Source: Desulfobacterales bacterium | Lineage (GTDB): Bacteria; Desulfobacterota; Desulfobacteria; Desulfobacterales; Desulfosalsimonadaceae | Reading direction: 5' to 3' | Length of the DNA: 64,000 nucleotides | NCBI GenBank assembly: GCA_034520365.1 | Contig: JAXHNP010000007.1 | Coordinates: forward strand, 682,001 to 746,000 | Position numbers and translations under genes: made by a program | Part shown: positions 33,389 through 42,446 of the stretch, piece after piece | Numbering within the stretch: position 1 is the first letter of the stretch | How the letters are laid out: each line of letters starts with the position of its first letter | The notes under the pieces: model-generated | Told to the model about the DNA's origin: nothing | What the model saw: only the letters and a program-made list of their open reading frames with translations | Databases searched by the model: none

Positions 33389-36300
33389 ATGACGGATGAA
33401 AAGAAAAACACTCCACGAATGCAATCCAATACGACCTCATTATTCAACCCTGCACAAATCCGCGAACAAGCAGAGCGAAAAGCCAAAGCCATTCAACAAC
33501 CCGATTTTTCTTCCATGACACCTGAAGAAATTCAACAACAGTTTTATGAATTGCAGGTAAAGCAGATTGAGGCCGAACTGCAAAACGAGCAGTTGCGCGG
33601 CAGGTCCGGAGAATCCGAGTATCAAAATGAGATTTTGACGACAGTCACTGAAAATATGCTCGATTTAGTTTCTTTTGCAGACATAGAAGGCAACCTCAAG
33701 TTTGTTGGCAAATCCCATGAAATTTTCGGTTATGAGCTGGAATCCCTGACAGCAAAAAACGTAATGGATTTTGTGCATCCCGAAGACCTTCCCCGGGTAC
33801 TTGAAGCGTACAAAGAGCTTGTTGCATCTGGTGCTCCCCATAGAATTGCGTATAGATGCAGATGCAGGGATGGATCTTACCTTTGGATTGAAACAAGGGG
33901 CACTTTTTTAAAGGATGAAAACAATAATCCGCAAGGAATCATACTAAGTTCAAGAGACATTACGGAGCGCAGGATAGCAGAACAGCAATTACGGGAAAGC
34001 AAAGAAGCAGCTGTACAAAATGAAAGACATTACCGGCTGTTGTTTGAGCAGTCGCCCCTGGGCGTATTTCATGTTGATGAAAACGGGGTTATCGTTTCAT
34101 GCAACGACAATTTTGTCAAAATCATTGGTTCTTCCCGAGAGGCTCTGGTCGGCCTGGACATGAAAAAGCTGCCCGACCAAAAACTCGTCAAGGAATTGCG
34201 CAAAGCCCTCGCAGGCAGCAATGCCTTTTACGAAGATACTTACCACTCCGTGACGGCAAAAAAATCGACCCCGATAAAAGTTTATTTTTCTCCCTTGATA
34301 ATTGAGGAGGGAACCATTATCGGCTGCACGGGGATTGTTGAAGATATTACAGAACAAAAACGCTCGGAAGACGCTCTTCGCAGAACCCAGTTCACGGTGG
34401 ACAAATCTCCCCTCAGCGTCTTTTGGATTTCGCCCGAGGGGAAGTTCACTTATGTCAATGAGACGGCAGCTGAAAAACTCTGCTATTCACGCGAGGCGCT
34501 TCTGTCGATGCACGTCTGGGACGTGGACCCGCATTATCCCCAAAAGAGGCGGCAAGAGCAGTGGAACCTGTACCGGGAAGGAAAGGAACTCAGCTTTGAG
34601 TCAGAGCACCGGCGGCGGGATGGTACGACGTTTCCTGTTCAGGTCAACAGCTACCATCTTGTTTTCGAAGGCCAGGAGATGGAGATTGCCGAGGTCGAGG
34701 ATATCACCGAGCGCAAGCATGCCGAGGCGTTGCTACGAGCGAGCGAGGAGAAATACAGGACCATATTGGACAGTATCGAAGATGGCTATTTTGAGGTGGA
34801 TACAGCCGGAAATTTAACTTTTTTTAATGATTCCGCGTGCCGGATACTCGGCTATTCAAGTGCCGAATTAATGGGGATGAACTTTAGGGAATTAACGGAT
34901 AAAAATAATACCGAAAAAGTTTTTCAGGCATTTAATCAAGTATTTACTACCGGAGCATCGATAAAGACATTTGACTGGGCGCTTATAAGAAAAGACGGGG
35001 AAAAATGCTATGTGGACACCTCTGTTTCTTTAATGAGAGATACCAATGGCAAGGTGATCGGTTTTCGAGGGGTTGCAAGAGACGTCACCGACCGCAAACA
35101 GGGAGAAAAAAATTTGTCTTTTTTAAAGAGGCGAAATCAAGCATTGCTGGACCATTCGCCGGTCTGCCATAAAATCGTTGGTCTTGATTTCAACCTTCAG
35201 TACATGAGCGCAAGTGGTTTTAAAATGCTTAAAATTGATGATAAGTCAGAATCAGAAGTTTACGGGAAGCCCTATCCGTTTTATTTTTTCCCGGAAGCTT
35301 TTCAAAATGAAATGACAGAAAATTTGAGGAAAGTAAAAGATACCGGTGAAACGATTATAATAGAAACTTTGGCTAATGATATCGAAGGAAATGATGTATG
35401 GCTTGAATCCGCACTCATACCAGTTTTTAATGACAATGGTAATATTGAATACCTAACGGTCGTATCTGCTGATACTACCTGGCGTAAAGAGGCTGAGAGG
35501 AAGAAAAAACGTCTTGAGGCCCAGCTCAACCAGGCCCAGAAGATGGAATCCGTCGGACGTCTGGCGGGTGGCGTGGCCCACGATTTCAATAACAAGCTGA
35601 CCATTATAAATGGTTATGCCGAAATGGCCATCGACATGATGGACCCGTCAGATCCCCTCCGCGAAACGATCCGGGAAATATATACCGCTGGAAAAAAATC
35701 CGCCGACATCGTCCGGCAGCTAATGGCTTTTGCCCGGCAGCAGACCATCAATCCGGTGCAGCTCGATTTAAATGACACCATTTCCGGCATGCTGAAAATG
35801 CTGCAACGCTTGATCGGCGAAAATATTGAGCTTGTGTGGCACCCGGGCAACAATCTCTGGCCGGTAAAATTAGACCCCTCCCAGGTTGACCAGACCATGG
35901 CCAATCTTGCCGTCAATGCGCGGGATGCAATTGCCGATGTGGGCAAAATTAAAATAGAAACAAACAATGTCGAGGTTGATGACGATTATTGTAACCTTTA
36001 TCCTTATTTTGTTCCCGGACAATACGTCATGCTTTCCGTAAGCGATGATGGTTCGGGCATGGACAAGGAGACGCTGGCGAATCTGTTTGAACCATTTTTT
36101 ACCACCAAAGAGATCGGGAAAGGAACCGGCCTCGGCATGGCTATGATATACGGCATTGTCAAACAGCACAACGGCTTTATCAATGTAGACAGCGAACCCG
36201 GAAAGGGAACGACTGTTAAAATATACCTGCCCCGTCATGAAACGGAAGAATCCGCTTTGGAGCCCGCAAAAGAACCCACACGGCAATTACCCACAGGAAC

Positions 36301-36667
36301 GGAAACCATCCTGATCGTCGAAGATGAAATACCTGTGCTCCAAATGTCCAGACAGATACTCGAAAGGCTGGGTTACACCGTTCAGACTGCTGGAAATCCA
36401 TCTGCGGCATTGCAACTATTTGAAGCATACAATGGAACAATCCATTTGCTCATCACCGACGTGATTATGCCGGAGATGAATGGGCGGGATCTGGCCTCGC
36501 AAATGGCCATGAGCCGGCCCGGACTCAAAATTTTATACATGTCGGGCTATACGGCTGATGTGATTGCCCATAAAGGGGTGATAGATGAAGGCGTTCAATT
36601 CATCCAGAAACCGTTTTCGATGCAGGAATTAGCGGTCAAGGTGCGGAAAGCGATAGGGCCGGGATAG
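33389..36667 (+). CDS. Multi-PAS hybrid sensor histidine kinase with receiver domain
   Basis: 1092 residues, no transmembrane helix, so cytoplasmic. An N-terminal coiled coil (about 20-75) is followed by five PAS domains (about 85-205, 210-325, 330-445, 450-565, 580-700), a HisKA with VGRLAGGVAHDFNNKLTII, an HATPase with DDGSGMD, FEPFFTTKE and GKGTGLGMAMIYG, and a receiver domain with LLITDVIMPEMNGRDLA and the conserved Lys in QKPFSM. The PAS domains differ, giving several possible signals (redox, heme or small ligands). The gap 33000-33388 upstream has no supported gene. Confidence 0.88.
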   Translation: MTDEKKNTPRMQSNTTSLFNPAQIREQAERKAKAIQQPDFSSMTPEEIQQQFYELQVKQIEAELQNEQLRGRSGESEYQNEILTTVTENMLDLVSFADIEGNLKFVGKSHEIFGYELESLTAKNVMDFVHPEDLPRVLEAYKELVASGAPHRIAYRCRCRDGSYLWIETRGTFLKDENNNPQGIILSSRDITERRIAEQQLRESKEAAVQNERHYRLLFEQSPLGVFHVDENGVIVSCNDNFVKIIGSSREALVGLDMKKLPDQKLVKELRKALAGSNAFYEDTYHSVTAKKSTPIKVYFSPLIIEEGTIIGCTGIVEDITEQKRSEDALRRTQFTVDKSPLSVFWISPEGKFTYVNETAAEKLCYSREALLSMHVWDVDPHYPQKRRQEQWNLYREGKELSFESEHRRRDGTTFPVQVNSYHLVFEGQEMEIAEVEDITERKHAEALLRASEEKYRTILDSIEDGYFEVDTAGNLTFFNDSACRILGYSSAELMGMNFRELTDKNNTEKVFQAFNQVFTTGASIKTFDWALIRKDGEKCYVDTSVSLMRDTNGKVIGFRGVARDVTDRKQGEKNLSFLKRRNQALLDHSPVCHKIVGLDFNLQYMSASGFKMLKIDDKSESEVYGKPYPFYFFPEAFQNEMTENLRKVKDTGETIIIETLANDIEGNDVWLESALIPVFNDNGNIEYLTVVSADTTWRKEAERKKKRLEAQLNQAQKMESVGRLAGGVAHDFNNKLTIINGYAEMAIDMMDPSDPLRETIREIYTAGKKSADIVRQLMAFARQQTINPVQLDLNDTISGMLKMLQRLIGENIELVWHPGNNLWPVKLDPSQVDQTMANLAVNARDAIADVGKIKIETNNVEVDDDYCNLYPYFVPGQYVMLSVSDDGSGMDKETLANLFEPFFTTKEIGKGTGLGMAMIYGIVKQHNGFINVDSEPGKGTTVKIYLPRHETEESALEPAKEPTRQLPTGTETILIVEDEIPVLQMSRQILERLGYTVQTAGNPSAALQLFEAYNGTIHLLITDVIMPEMNGRDLASQMAMSRPGLKILYMSGYTADVIAHKGVIDEGVQFIQKPFSMQELAVKVRKAIGPG

Positions 36668-36933
36668 GCATATTGACCTGGTATAGGGTACGAATGCAAC
36701 ATGTTGCCAATAATGTTGATCAATAATTTCAATAGGTGAGTGAAGAATGTAAAAAGCCATACGCAGCATTTCCACAAACACCGGACTCACAATATTTTGT
36801 GATTTTTAAAGGCAGAAAAAACTGGTATGAAAAGGTTAAAGCCGGTCAATAACGCTTAGACTTAGAAACGGCCTCAAAAATTAAAGTTTGGACGATCTTG
36901 ATTTTCAGAATGCAATAAAAGAGAAGCCACTTT

Positions 36934-37185
36934 ATGAGTTTGCTTGCACGGGCAATATTGCTTCGCCAACAGTTAAAATCAAACAATTTGAAACAATGCG
37001 ACAGATGCTCTCTTGCTTATGATCGGTCCCAGTCACAATGCCCTCACTGCAAGGGATTAAATGACCGGCAGGTTGAGGAGCTTATTGAGAAACAAAAAAG
37101 AATTCAGATCGGCACCGTGTTGCATCTTCTTGTTGTTTTTGGCGCATTGGCTCTGTTTTTCGGGATTTTATTATTGATATTTTAA
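36934..37185 (+). CDS. Small zinc-ribbon membrane protein
   Basis: 83 residues. CDRCSLAYDRSQSQCPHC is a four-cysteine zinc ribbon (CxxC...CxxC) at about residues 22-39, followed by a basic linker and a transmembrane helix (about 60-82). Family not recognised beyond this layout. Upstream 36668-36933 shows no further gene. Confidence 0.55.
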   Translation: MSLLARAILLRQQLKSNNLKQCDRCSLAYDRSQSQCPHCKGLNDRQVEELIEKQKRIQIGTVLHLLVVFGALALFFGILLLIF

Positions 37186-37240
37186 CCATGGGGATGAATT
37201 GCCGCCCTCAATCATCTTTTAAAATTTGATATTTCTCCGG

Positions 37241-37759
37241 CTATTCATGCGCCACGAAAATCAGATTGTCCACATCAAAGCCCAGTTCCCTTGACCTTTC
37301 AATAAACCGGTCAATCTTTTCCTGATCAATTTCAGGCGTCCGCGCCAGAAGCCATAAATAATTCCGGTTGGGACCAGACACATAGGCATATTGATATTTT
37401 TCTTTATCCAGCTCAAAAATTACATAAGAGCCGTAAAACGGGCCAAAAAAAGAAACCTTCAGATACCCCGCATCCGGACTCTGAACAAAGTAGGCGTTGC
37501 CTTCCGCCTGCTTCCATTGATTTTTCTTTTCAGAAAAACCTCTGTTGACAACCCTGATCCCCCCATCATCGCGTAAGGCATAATCAGCAGATACCCGGCT
37601 CAGGCCCCGTTCAAACGAATGATCCAGCCGGGCAATCTCATACCATTTACCCAGGTAGCGATTGACTTCAAATTCGTCAATGGGCTCTATGCCCTCGGGG
37701 ATACCGAGGCAGCCGGACATAAAAAATAATGCTGTAAGCAAAAAGATTCGATGCGTCAT
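37241..37759 (-). CDS. blc: Bacterial lipocalin (Blc-like lipoprotein), copy 1
   Basis: 172 residues. A lipoprotein signal with cysteine (FFMSGCLG) is followed by the lipocalin GxW motif (LGKWYEIARLDHSFERG) and the conserved NYLWLLARTP segment. Blc-type lipocalins bind phospholipids or fatty acids in the outer membrane. A nearly identical copy with the same orientation is at 41204-41719. The two proteins differ at about ten residues. Confidence 0.9.
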   Translation of the reverse strand: MTHRIFLLTALFFMSGCLGIPEGIEPIDEFEVNRYLGKWYEIARLDHSFERGLSRVSADYALRDDGGIRVVNRGFSEKKNQWKQAEGNAYFVQSPDAGYLKVSFFGPFYGSYVIFELDKEKYQYAYVSGPNRNYLWLLARTPEIDQEKIDRFIERSRELGFDVDNLIFVAHE

Positions 37760-37799
37760 TATTCTTCCGTTAATTTATCATAGGGCTGTTATTCAGAAG

Positions 37800-37828
37800 C
37801 CCGCCGATCACCGTCGGCGGGTGTTTTT
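37800..37828 (+). terminator. Hairpin with T-run, possible terminator
   Basis: CCGCCGA-TCACCG-TCGGCGG followed by TGTTTTT. The stem is GC-rich, seven base pairs, and T-rich tail lies on the plus strand. It sits between two minus-strand genes, so its use on the minus strand (tail CTTCTG) would be weaker. Possibly bidirectional. Confidence 0.5.
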
Positions 37829-37891
37829 CATCCGGTTGACTGGCTGGTTGTGCATTAACTGCTTATCGGATTAAAATTTTTCCTCAAACGG

Positions 37892-38410
37892 TTAATCTTC
37901 AATTAAGTATGGCCCCACTTGTTCGATATCATAAATAAAATGCAAAAGTTCGTAAGGAACCCGCCATTTGGTGTTTGTGCTTGTAATGATTGTAGCTGTT
38001 TTTTGATTTAATCGAATGATTTTTCCGTTCACATCATCATTGACTCTGTCCCGGAAACCAACCAGGTCCCCAACCTTTAATTGGCTTTTGCTAAGCCCTT
38101 CTTGCGATTGGTCGGATATATCGGTGTTTACTTCATCAAGATTGACATAATAAAGCGGTATGTTCCATTTTTTCTGGTCATGAATGTTTTGAACCAGCAA
38201 CCGGGTCCTCATGATTTTTAATACTTTTGCGTCAATAAGCCTGTTTTCTTCTTCATCGAAATAACTGATATTTTGGCCGGGCTTTAATCTTTTTTTTATT
38301 TCAGACAAACGCTGAGGGTTTTCAAGCTGCTGATTGATCGCAACTTTCAAACGATATAGATCAAATAATGAAGCCTTGTTCAATTCGTTAAGGATGTTTG
38401 AATAGTCCAT
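37892..38410 (-). CDS. Uncharacterised protein with two repeated beta-barrel-like segments
   Basis: 172 residues, soluble. Two similar blocks are visible: KPGQNISYFDEE ... AKVLKIMRTRLLVQ ... KKWNIPLYYV and KVGDLVGFRDRV ... GKIIRLNQKTATII ... TKWRVPYELL. Each looks like a small SH3/KOW-type barrel with the pattern K-x-G ... V-x-F ... G-K-V/I ... K-W-x-(I/V)-P. The N-terminal 40 residues are helical. No family recognised, and a nucleic-acid or translation-associated role would be a guess. Confidence 0.6.
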   Translation of the reverse strand: MDYSNILNELNKASLFDLYRLKVAINQQLENPQRLSEIKKRLKPGQNISYFDEEENRLIDAKVLKIMRTRLLVQNIHDQKKWNIPLYYVNLDEVNTDISDQSQEGLSKSQLKVGDLVGFRDRVNDDVNGKIIRLNQKTATIITSTNTKWRVPYELLHFIYDIEQVGPYLIED

Positions 38411-38743
38411 ATAAATTTCCTGTCTATGCTATCGCCCAGGCGCCCAACGCCCGGTATAAAACGCGGCCCCATAATCCGGCCATTCCGCCCCTTTTGGTCT
38501 GGTGCACGCAGAGGTTTGCCCCCCACTTATTTATTGAGATGGCAGTTCATGACCTGCAGCATTCTGATCTGAAAAGGCAATCCGCGCCGGAATACGCATA
38601 TGGTGTGAGCGGATTAGCCGTATCGTAAAGGTTTAAGTACAACTTGACATCTTGATTGAAATTTTGTTAATTATCTGAATTAATTCCATCTAAGCAAGTC
38701 GTTATTTTACATCTTTACATTTTAAAATGCGAGGAATTTTATC

Positions 38744-39193
38744 ATGCGCCATACTGCCAGAACCATTGTTGCTATTCTGTTTTGCCTGTTGATTTCCTGC
38801 TGCCTTACATCCTGTAACAAAGAAAAGCAGGGATCGCTGGAGATTACGGAGGAGGAATTTTCCCTTGAACAGGACAGTGAAAAGACTTCCATCTCCCTTA
38901 ACGTAAAAGGAAAAGTCAAAAATACAAGCCCTTATGATATAAAGAACATTGTGATCACGGGGCGATGCAAATCATGTTCAGAAGTTATGGTCGGCGGAGA
39001 ATGGTTTGTAACGCAGCAAGTTAAAAGAGAAGTGCAGAAAGATAAGATCAGTTACCTGTCAGCCGGCGATGAGGCGTCATACAGCTTTAAAGGGATTGCT
39101 TACTTTTTCAAATCTGATCAGGTACAGCAACCTGAAAGCTATCCGGAAGGTTTGGAAGTGTATGTAAAGTCCTTTGAAACCGTCCAGGATTGA
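38744..39193 (+). CDS. Small predicted lipoprotein with FxLYD-like beta domain
   Basis: 149 residues. Signal peptide with lipobox ending LTSC (about residues 21-24), then a beta-rich domain with VKGKVKNTSPYDIKNIVI, a pattern seen in FxLYD-type or DUF3426-like domains. Two cysteines CKSC lie in the loop. Function unknown. 38411-38743 upstream holds nothing I can name. Confidence 0.6.
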   Translation: MRHTARTIVAILFCLLISCCLTSCNKEKQGSLEITEEEFSLEQDSEKTSISLNVKGKVKNTSPYDIKNIVITGRCKSCSEVMVGGEWFVTQQVKREVQKDKISYLSAGDEASYSFKGIAYFFKSDQVQQPESYPEGLEVYVKSFETVQD

Positions 39194-39299
39194 CAGTCTC
39201 GTAAAAAGTCAATAATCTTTGCTCTCCCCCCACAGCCTGCACATCAATGGATTCGGCTGATTTAAAATTCTTGGATGGAAGGACCTTTATACCTGCATC

Positions 39300-40178
39300 A
39301 TGGTTTCCTCTACGGCATGCCTGGCAGTCGGTTTCGTCCTGCTCTGGAATTCGGGATTCATCGGTGCGGAATATGGTCTGCCGTTTACCGGGCCGTTTAC
39401 CCTTCTGTTTTGGCGTTATTGGGCGCTGACATGCATTCTTCTGATTTACCTGGCGCTAAGCGGCCGGCTGCGCTGGCCGGGATTTTACGATGCCGCCATT
39501 GCATCACTTGTCGGGTTCCTGGCCCATGGCGTATGGCTGGGTTGCGTGCTCTTCTCGCTGCAACAGGGAGTTCCCGCCGGCATTGTTGCCCTTGTCGTGG
39601 CTCTCCAGCCGATGCTCACCGGTGCCTTGTCCGGTCCCGTTGTGGGGGAACATACGCCCCTTAAGCGCTGGTTCGGATTGTTCGTCGGATTCTGCGGGGT
39701 GATTATTGCCGTGGGCGCGCGGACCAACCTTAACGATGCGGGATCCGTTTTTGGTTACTTTATTCCGTTCGGGTCCGTGGTCGGGATCACGGCGGCAAGT
39801 CTGCTCCAAAGGTACATAGAGGTGCACGGCCGCACCCATCGCCTTCCCGGGGATCTCTCGCTTTTCTACCAGAGTCTGGCGACAGCTTTGGCGGCAACGA
39901 TCCCCGCGATAGGTCTTGAAAGTTTAGCAACCCGCTGGGAGCCGACCTTCATAAGCGCTATGGTGTGGCTCATTCTCGGCGTCTCCCTGGCAGCCTATGC
40001 CTTGATGTGGCTGCTGCTTTCCCGGCTCGATGCAACGCGTGTGGCAAGCCTTTTTTATTTGGGGCCGCCGGTAACCATGATCATGGCATGGGTTGCATTC
40101 GGCGATACGCTCCGGTCAACAGACGTTATCGGCCTGATTATAGTGGCAGCGGGCGTGGTAGTGGTGCAGCGGCGGTAA
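39300..40178 (+). CDS. EamA/DMT-superfamily transporter
   Basis: 292 residues, ten hydrophobic helices in two EamA halves (about 5-130 and 145-290). Characteristic segments: VLLWNSGFIGAEYGLPFTGP, GVPAGIVALVVALQPMLTGA, and RVASLFYLGPPVTMIMAW in the second half. Probable exporter of a small metabolite or amino acid in the inner membrane. The substrate is not readable. The start at 39300 is the first usable ATG, and the coding frame shows no earlier conserved sequence. Confidence 0.85.
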   Translation: MVSSTACLAVGFVLLWNSGFIGAEYGLPFTGPFTLLFWRYWALTCILLIYLALSGRLRWPGFYDAAIASLVGFLAHGVWLGCVLFSLQQGVPAGIVALVVALQPMLTGALSGPVVGEHTPLKRWFGLFVGFCGVIIAVGARTNLNDAGSVFGYFIPFGSVVGITAASLLQRYIEVHGRTHRLPGDLSLFYQSLATALAATIPAIGLESLATRWEPTFISAMVWLILGVSLAAYALMWLLLSRLDATRVASLFYLGPPVTMIMAWVAFGDTLRSTDVIGLIIVAAGVVVVQRR

Positions 40179-40370
40179 TTGTCTGAAGTATCCCGGGATT
40201 ATCCCCGATTTAAGCTTGTGAAATGAGATAAATATCGATACCAGGGCACCATCAAATTCTTTTGAGCACGAAATGAAAGAATCCGTAAAATTATTTAAAA
40301 ATATCGATTTGTTTTATAACCGGCGCCGTTCGGATATACAGAAATCAAAAATTCATTTTGGAATCGCCTC

Positions 40371-41072
40371 ATGTCCAATCGAAAGCCGTCCTGGATCACC
40401 AAGTTTAAGCTTGAACTCACGGCCTATGCAGTGGTGACGCTCGCCCGGTTGTGGTTCGGTACCGTGCGCGTCGAAATACGCAACAGACCGGTTTATGAAA
40501 AATATTTCAAGGATGCGGGCACCGGCAACGTGGTTGCCGGATCGTGGCATCGGCATTCTATCTTTCTGTTTTATTTTTTCCGCACCCTCGGTCCCCGGGG
40601 AATCATGATTAGTCGCAGCCGGGATGGGGAGCTAACCGCCCGGATTGCTGAGCATTTGGGTTATACACCGGTAAGGGGATCATCATCCAAGGCAGGTGGG
40701 CAGGCACTTGAGGCAATGATTGATTATATGAAGGATTTCAGTGAGAAGCGTTTATGCGGTACGCCGGTTGACGGTCCCCGCGGACCGGCTCGAAAGATGA
40801 AAAAAGGCATGGCCGTGCTGGCCAGGGAAACGGGTAGCTGGTTTATTCCCATGACGTGTTCGGGCACCCGGGTGATTACCTTCCCCAGGGCCTGGGACAA
40901 GACGATTTTGCCCAAACCATTCAGCAAAATGGTTGTCGATTTCGCCGAGCCCGTTTTTATCCCGAAAGATGCGACGGAAGAGGAATTTTCAGGCATTTGC
41001 AAAAAGATTGAAGCAGAGCTGGACCGAATTACGGACAATGTTGACCGCATCTGCGGCTATAACGGGGTTTAA
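40371..41072 (+). CDS. DUF374 lysophospholipid acyltransferase-like protein
   Basis: 233 residues. GSWHRHSIFLFYFFR, ISRSRDGELTARIAEHLGY and VDGPRGPARKMKKGMAVLA follow the DUF374/LpxL-like acyltransferase layout (H-x5-D type active site replaced by the DGE/DGPRGP blocks). Predicted to transfer acyl chains to lipid at the membrane. Stand-alone gene between a transporter and a repeat element. Confidence 0.8.
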   Translation: MSNRKPSWITKFKLELTAYAVVTLARLWFGTVRVEIRNRPVYEKYFKDAGTGNVVAGSWHRHSIFLFYFFRTLGPRGIMISRSRDGELTARIAEHLGYTPVRGSSSKAGGQALEAMIDYMKDFSEKRLCGTPVDGPRGPARKMKKGMAVLARETGSWFIPMTCSGTRVITFPRAWDKTILPKPFSKMVVDFAEPVFIPKDATEEEFSGICKKIEAELDRITDNVDRICGYNGV

Positions 41073-41075
41073 AAT

Positions 41076-41186
41076 CCGGGGACACCATACCTATTTATTT
41101 TTTTTCGGTTTTCGTCCTGGCTTTTTGGGCTTCAAAGGCTGTCTTTCTCTTTGGGTACGGCGGCAAGGTGGACGTGGTGTCCCCCG
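41076..41186 (-). mobile_element. 3' remnant of a REP-associated tyrosine transposase with GGTGTCCCC ends
   Basis: The element begins CCGGGGACACCAT and ends GTGGTGTCCCCCG. On the minus strand it encodes RQPLKPKKPGRKPKKNK then TAG, the basic C-terminal tail typical of IS200-like REP-associated transposases. A homologous tail, KPGRKPKKNK, is at 58129-58200. The rest of the transposase is missing in both places. Confidence 0.65.
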
Positions 41187-41203
41187 AATTACGAATTAAA
41201 CGC

Positions 41204-41719
41204 CTATTCATGGGCCACGAAAATTAGATTGTCCACATCAAAGCCCAGTTCTCTTGACCTTTCAATAAACCGGTCAATCCTTTTCTGATCAATTTCAGGC
41301 GTCCGCGCCAGAAGCCATAAATAGTTCCGATTGGGACCAGACACATAAGCATATTGATATTTTTCCTTATCCAGCTCAAAAATTACATAAGAGCCGTAAA
41401 ATGGGCCAAAAAAAGAAACCTTCAGATACCCCGCATCCGGACTTTGAACAAAATAGGCTTTGCCTTCCGCCTGCTTCCATTGATTTTCCTTCTCAGAAAA
41501 GCCTCTGTTGACAACCCTGATCCCCCCATCATCGCGTAACGCATAATCAGCAGATACCCGGCTCAGGCCCCGTTCAAACGAATGATCCAGCCGGGCAATC
41601 TCATACCATTTACCCAGGTAGCGATTGACTTCAAACTCGTCAACGGGCTCTATGCCCTCGGGGATACCGAGGCAGCCGGATATAAAAAATAATGCTGTAA
41701 GCAGAAAGATTCGATGCAT
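41204..41719 (-). CDS. blc: Bacterial lipocalin (Blc-like lipoprotein), copy 2
   Basis: 171 residues. Lipobox ISGC, GxW motif LGKWYEIARLDHSFERG, and NYLWLLARTPEIDQKR. Compared with the copy at 37241-37759 the DNA is almost the same from the stop codon through to the start codon, but the flanks differ, so the duplicated unit is about 515 bases and coding-only. Likely a recent gene duplication or gene conversion. Confidence 0.9.
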   Translation of the reverse strand: MHRIFLLTALFFISGCLGIPEGIEPVDEFEVNRYLGKWYEIARLDHSFERGLSRVSADYALRDDGGIRVVNRGFSEKENQWKQAEGKAYFVQSPDAGYLKVSFFGPFYGSYVIFELDKEKYQYAYVSGPNRNYLWLLARTPEIDQKRIDRFIERSRELGFDVDNLIFVAHE

Positions 41720-41893
41720 CAGATTTTCCTCTCTGAATAATGCAATTTAGGCAATAATTCCATGGCAGACCTCATGTTTGCTAATGCCTTGCCCCCGGTT
41801 TATGTTTTAATATGATAATTCCGTTGCTTATTTTAGCCCGACCCGAAGGCTGCCGTCGAAATCTTATAAAAGACAAAAAAGGAGGATTTCGCA

Positions 41894-42079
41894 ATGAATT
41901 TTTTCATCCAAACCCAGGCGCCGGAAAATGCCGGCGGACAACTGAAGAGCGTCTATGACACGTTGTCGTCCATGTTCCAGACAGTTCCAAAGGTGTTTGA
42001 GGCCCAGAGCATCAGACCGGACTTGCTGGGGCCGCCCGCTCCTTTACCGTATTCCAGCCGGACCCTTCGCCGGATGTAA
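41894..42079 (+). pseudogene. AhpD-like peroxidase N-terminal fragment
   Basis: MNFFIQTQAPENAGGQLKSV and KVFEAQSIRPDLL resemble the start of AhpD/carboxymuconolactone decarboxylase-like proteins (about 180-190 residues). After residue 46 the sequence turns into an unrelated Pro/Arg-rich tail and stops, so the catalytic CxxxC half is absent. GGAGG precedes the ATG, so the gene was once translated. Confidence 0.6.
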
Positions 42080-42208
42080 CCGGTGCCATGCAGTCGCAGC
42101 GTCCGGTCGTTCAGGTCTTTTAAGGACACAACCGGCAGCAGGCGCGCGAATCTCCGAGGAATGAGGAGTACTTGGTCGTACGCTGAACGCCTTTGACTTT
42201 GGAAAAGG

Positions 42209-42340
42209 CTACTAAAAAAAGGCAATTTCCCCTAAGTCCCCCTTTGCCAAAACCTACTAAAAAAAGGCAATTTCCATTAAATCCCCCTTTAAAAGGGGGA
42301 TTTAGGGGGATTTAAGAGGATTTAGGGCGATTTTTTAAAA
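42209..42340. repeat. Direct repeats and AAATCCCCC palindrome
   Basis: CTACTAAAAAAAGGCAATTT occurs twice (42209 and 42254), each followed by a CCCCCTTT block. AAATCCCCCTTTAAAAGGGG is a near-perfect palindrome. A related AAAAGGGGGATTTGGGG stretch lies at 18342-18362. The gap 42080-42446 contains no supported gene apart from these repeats. Confidence 0.65.
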
Positions 42341-42446
42341 AGGCGTGCGGCACAGCTCCCGGTTTACAGTGTGAAAAACTCAGTGCCCTAGCGCCTGCAA
42401 GATGAAGCGCAACGCAGATATTGGACTTTTTACGAAGCCGTCAAAA

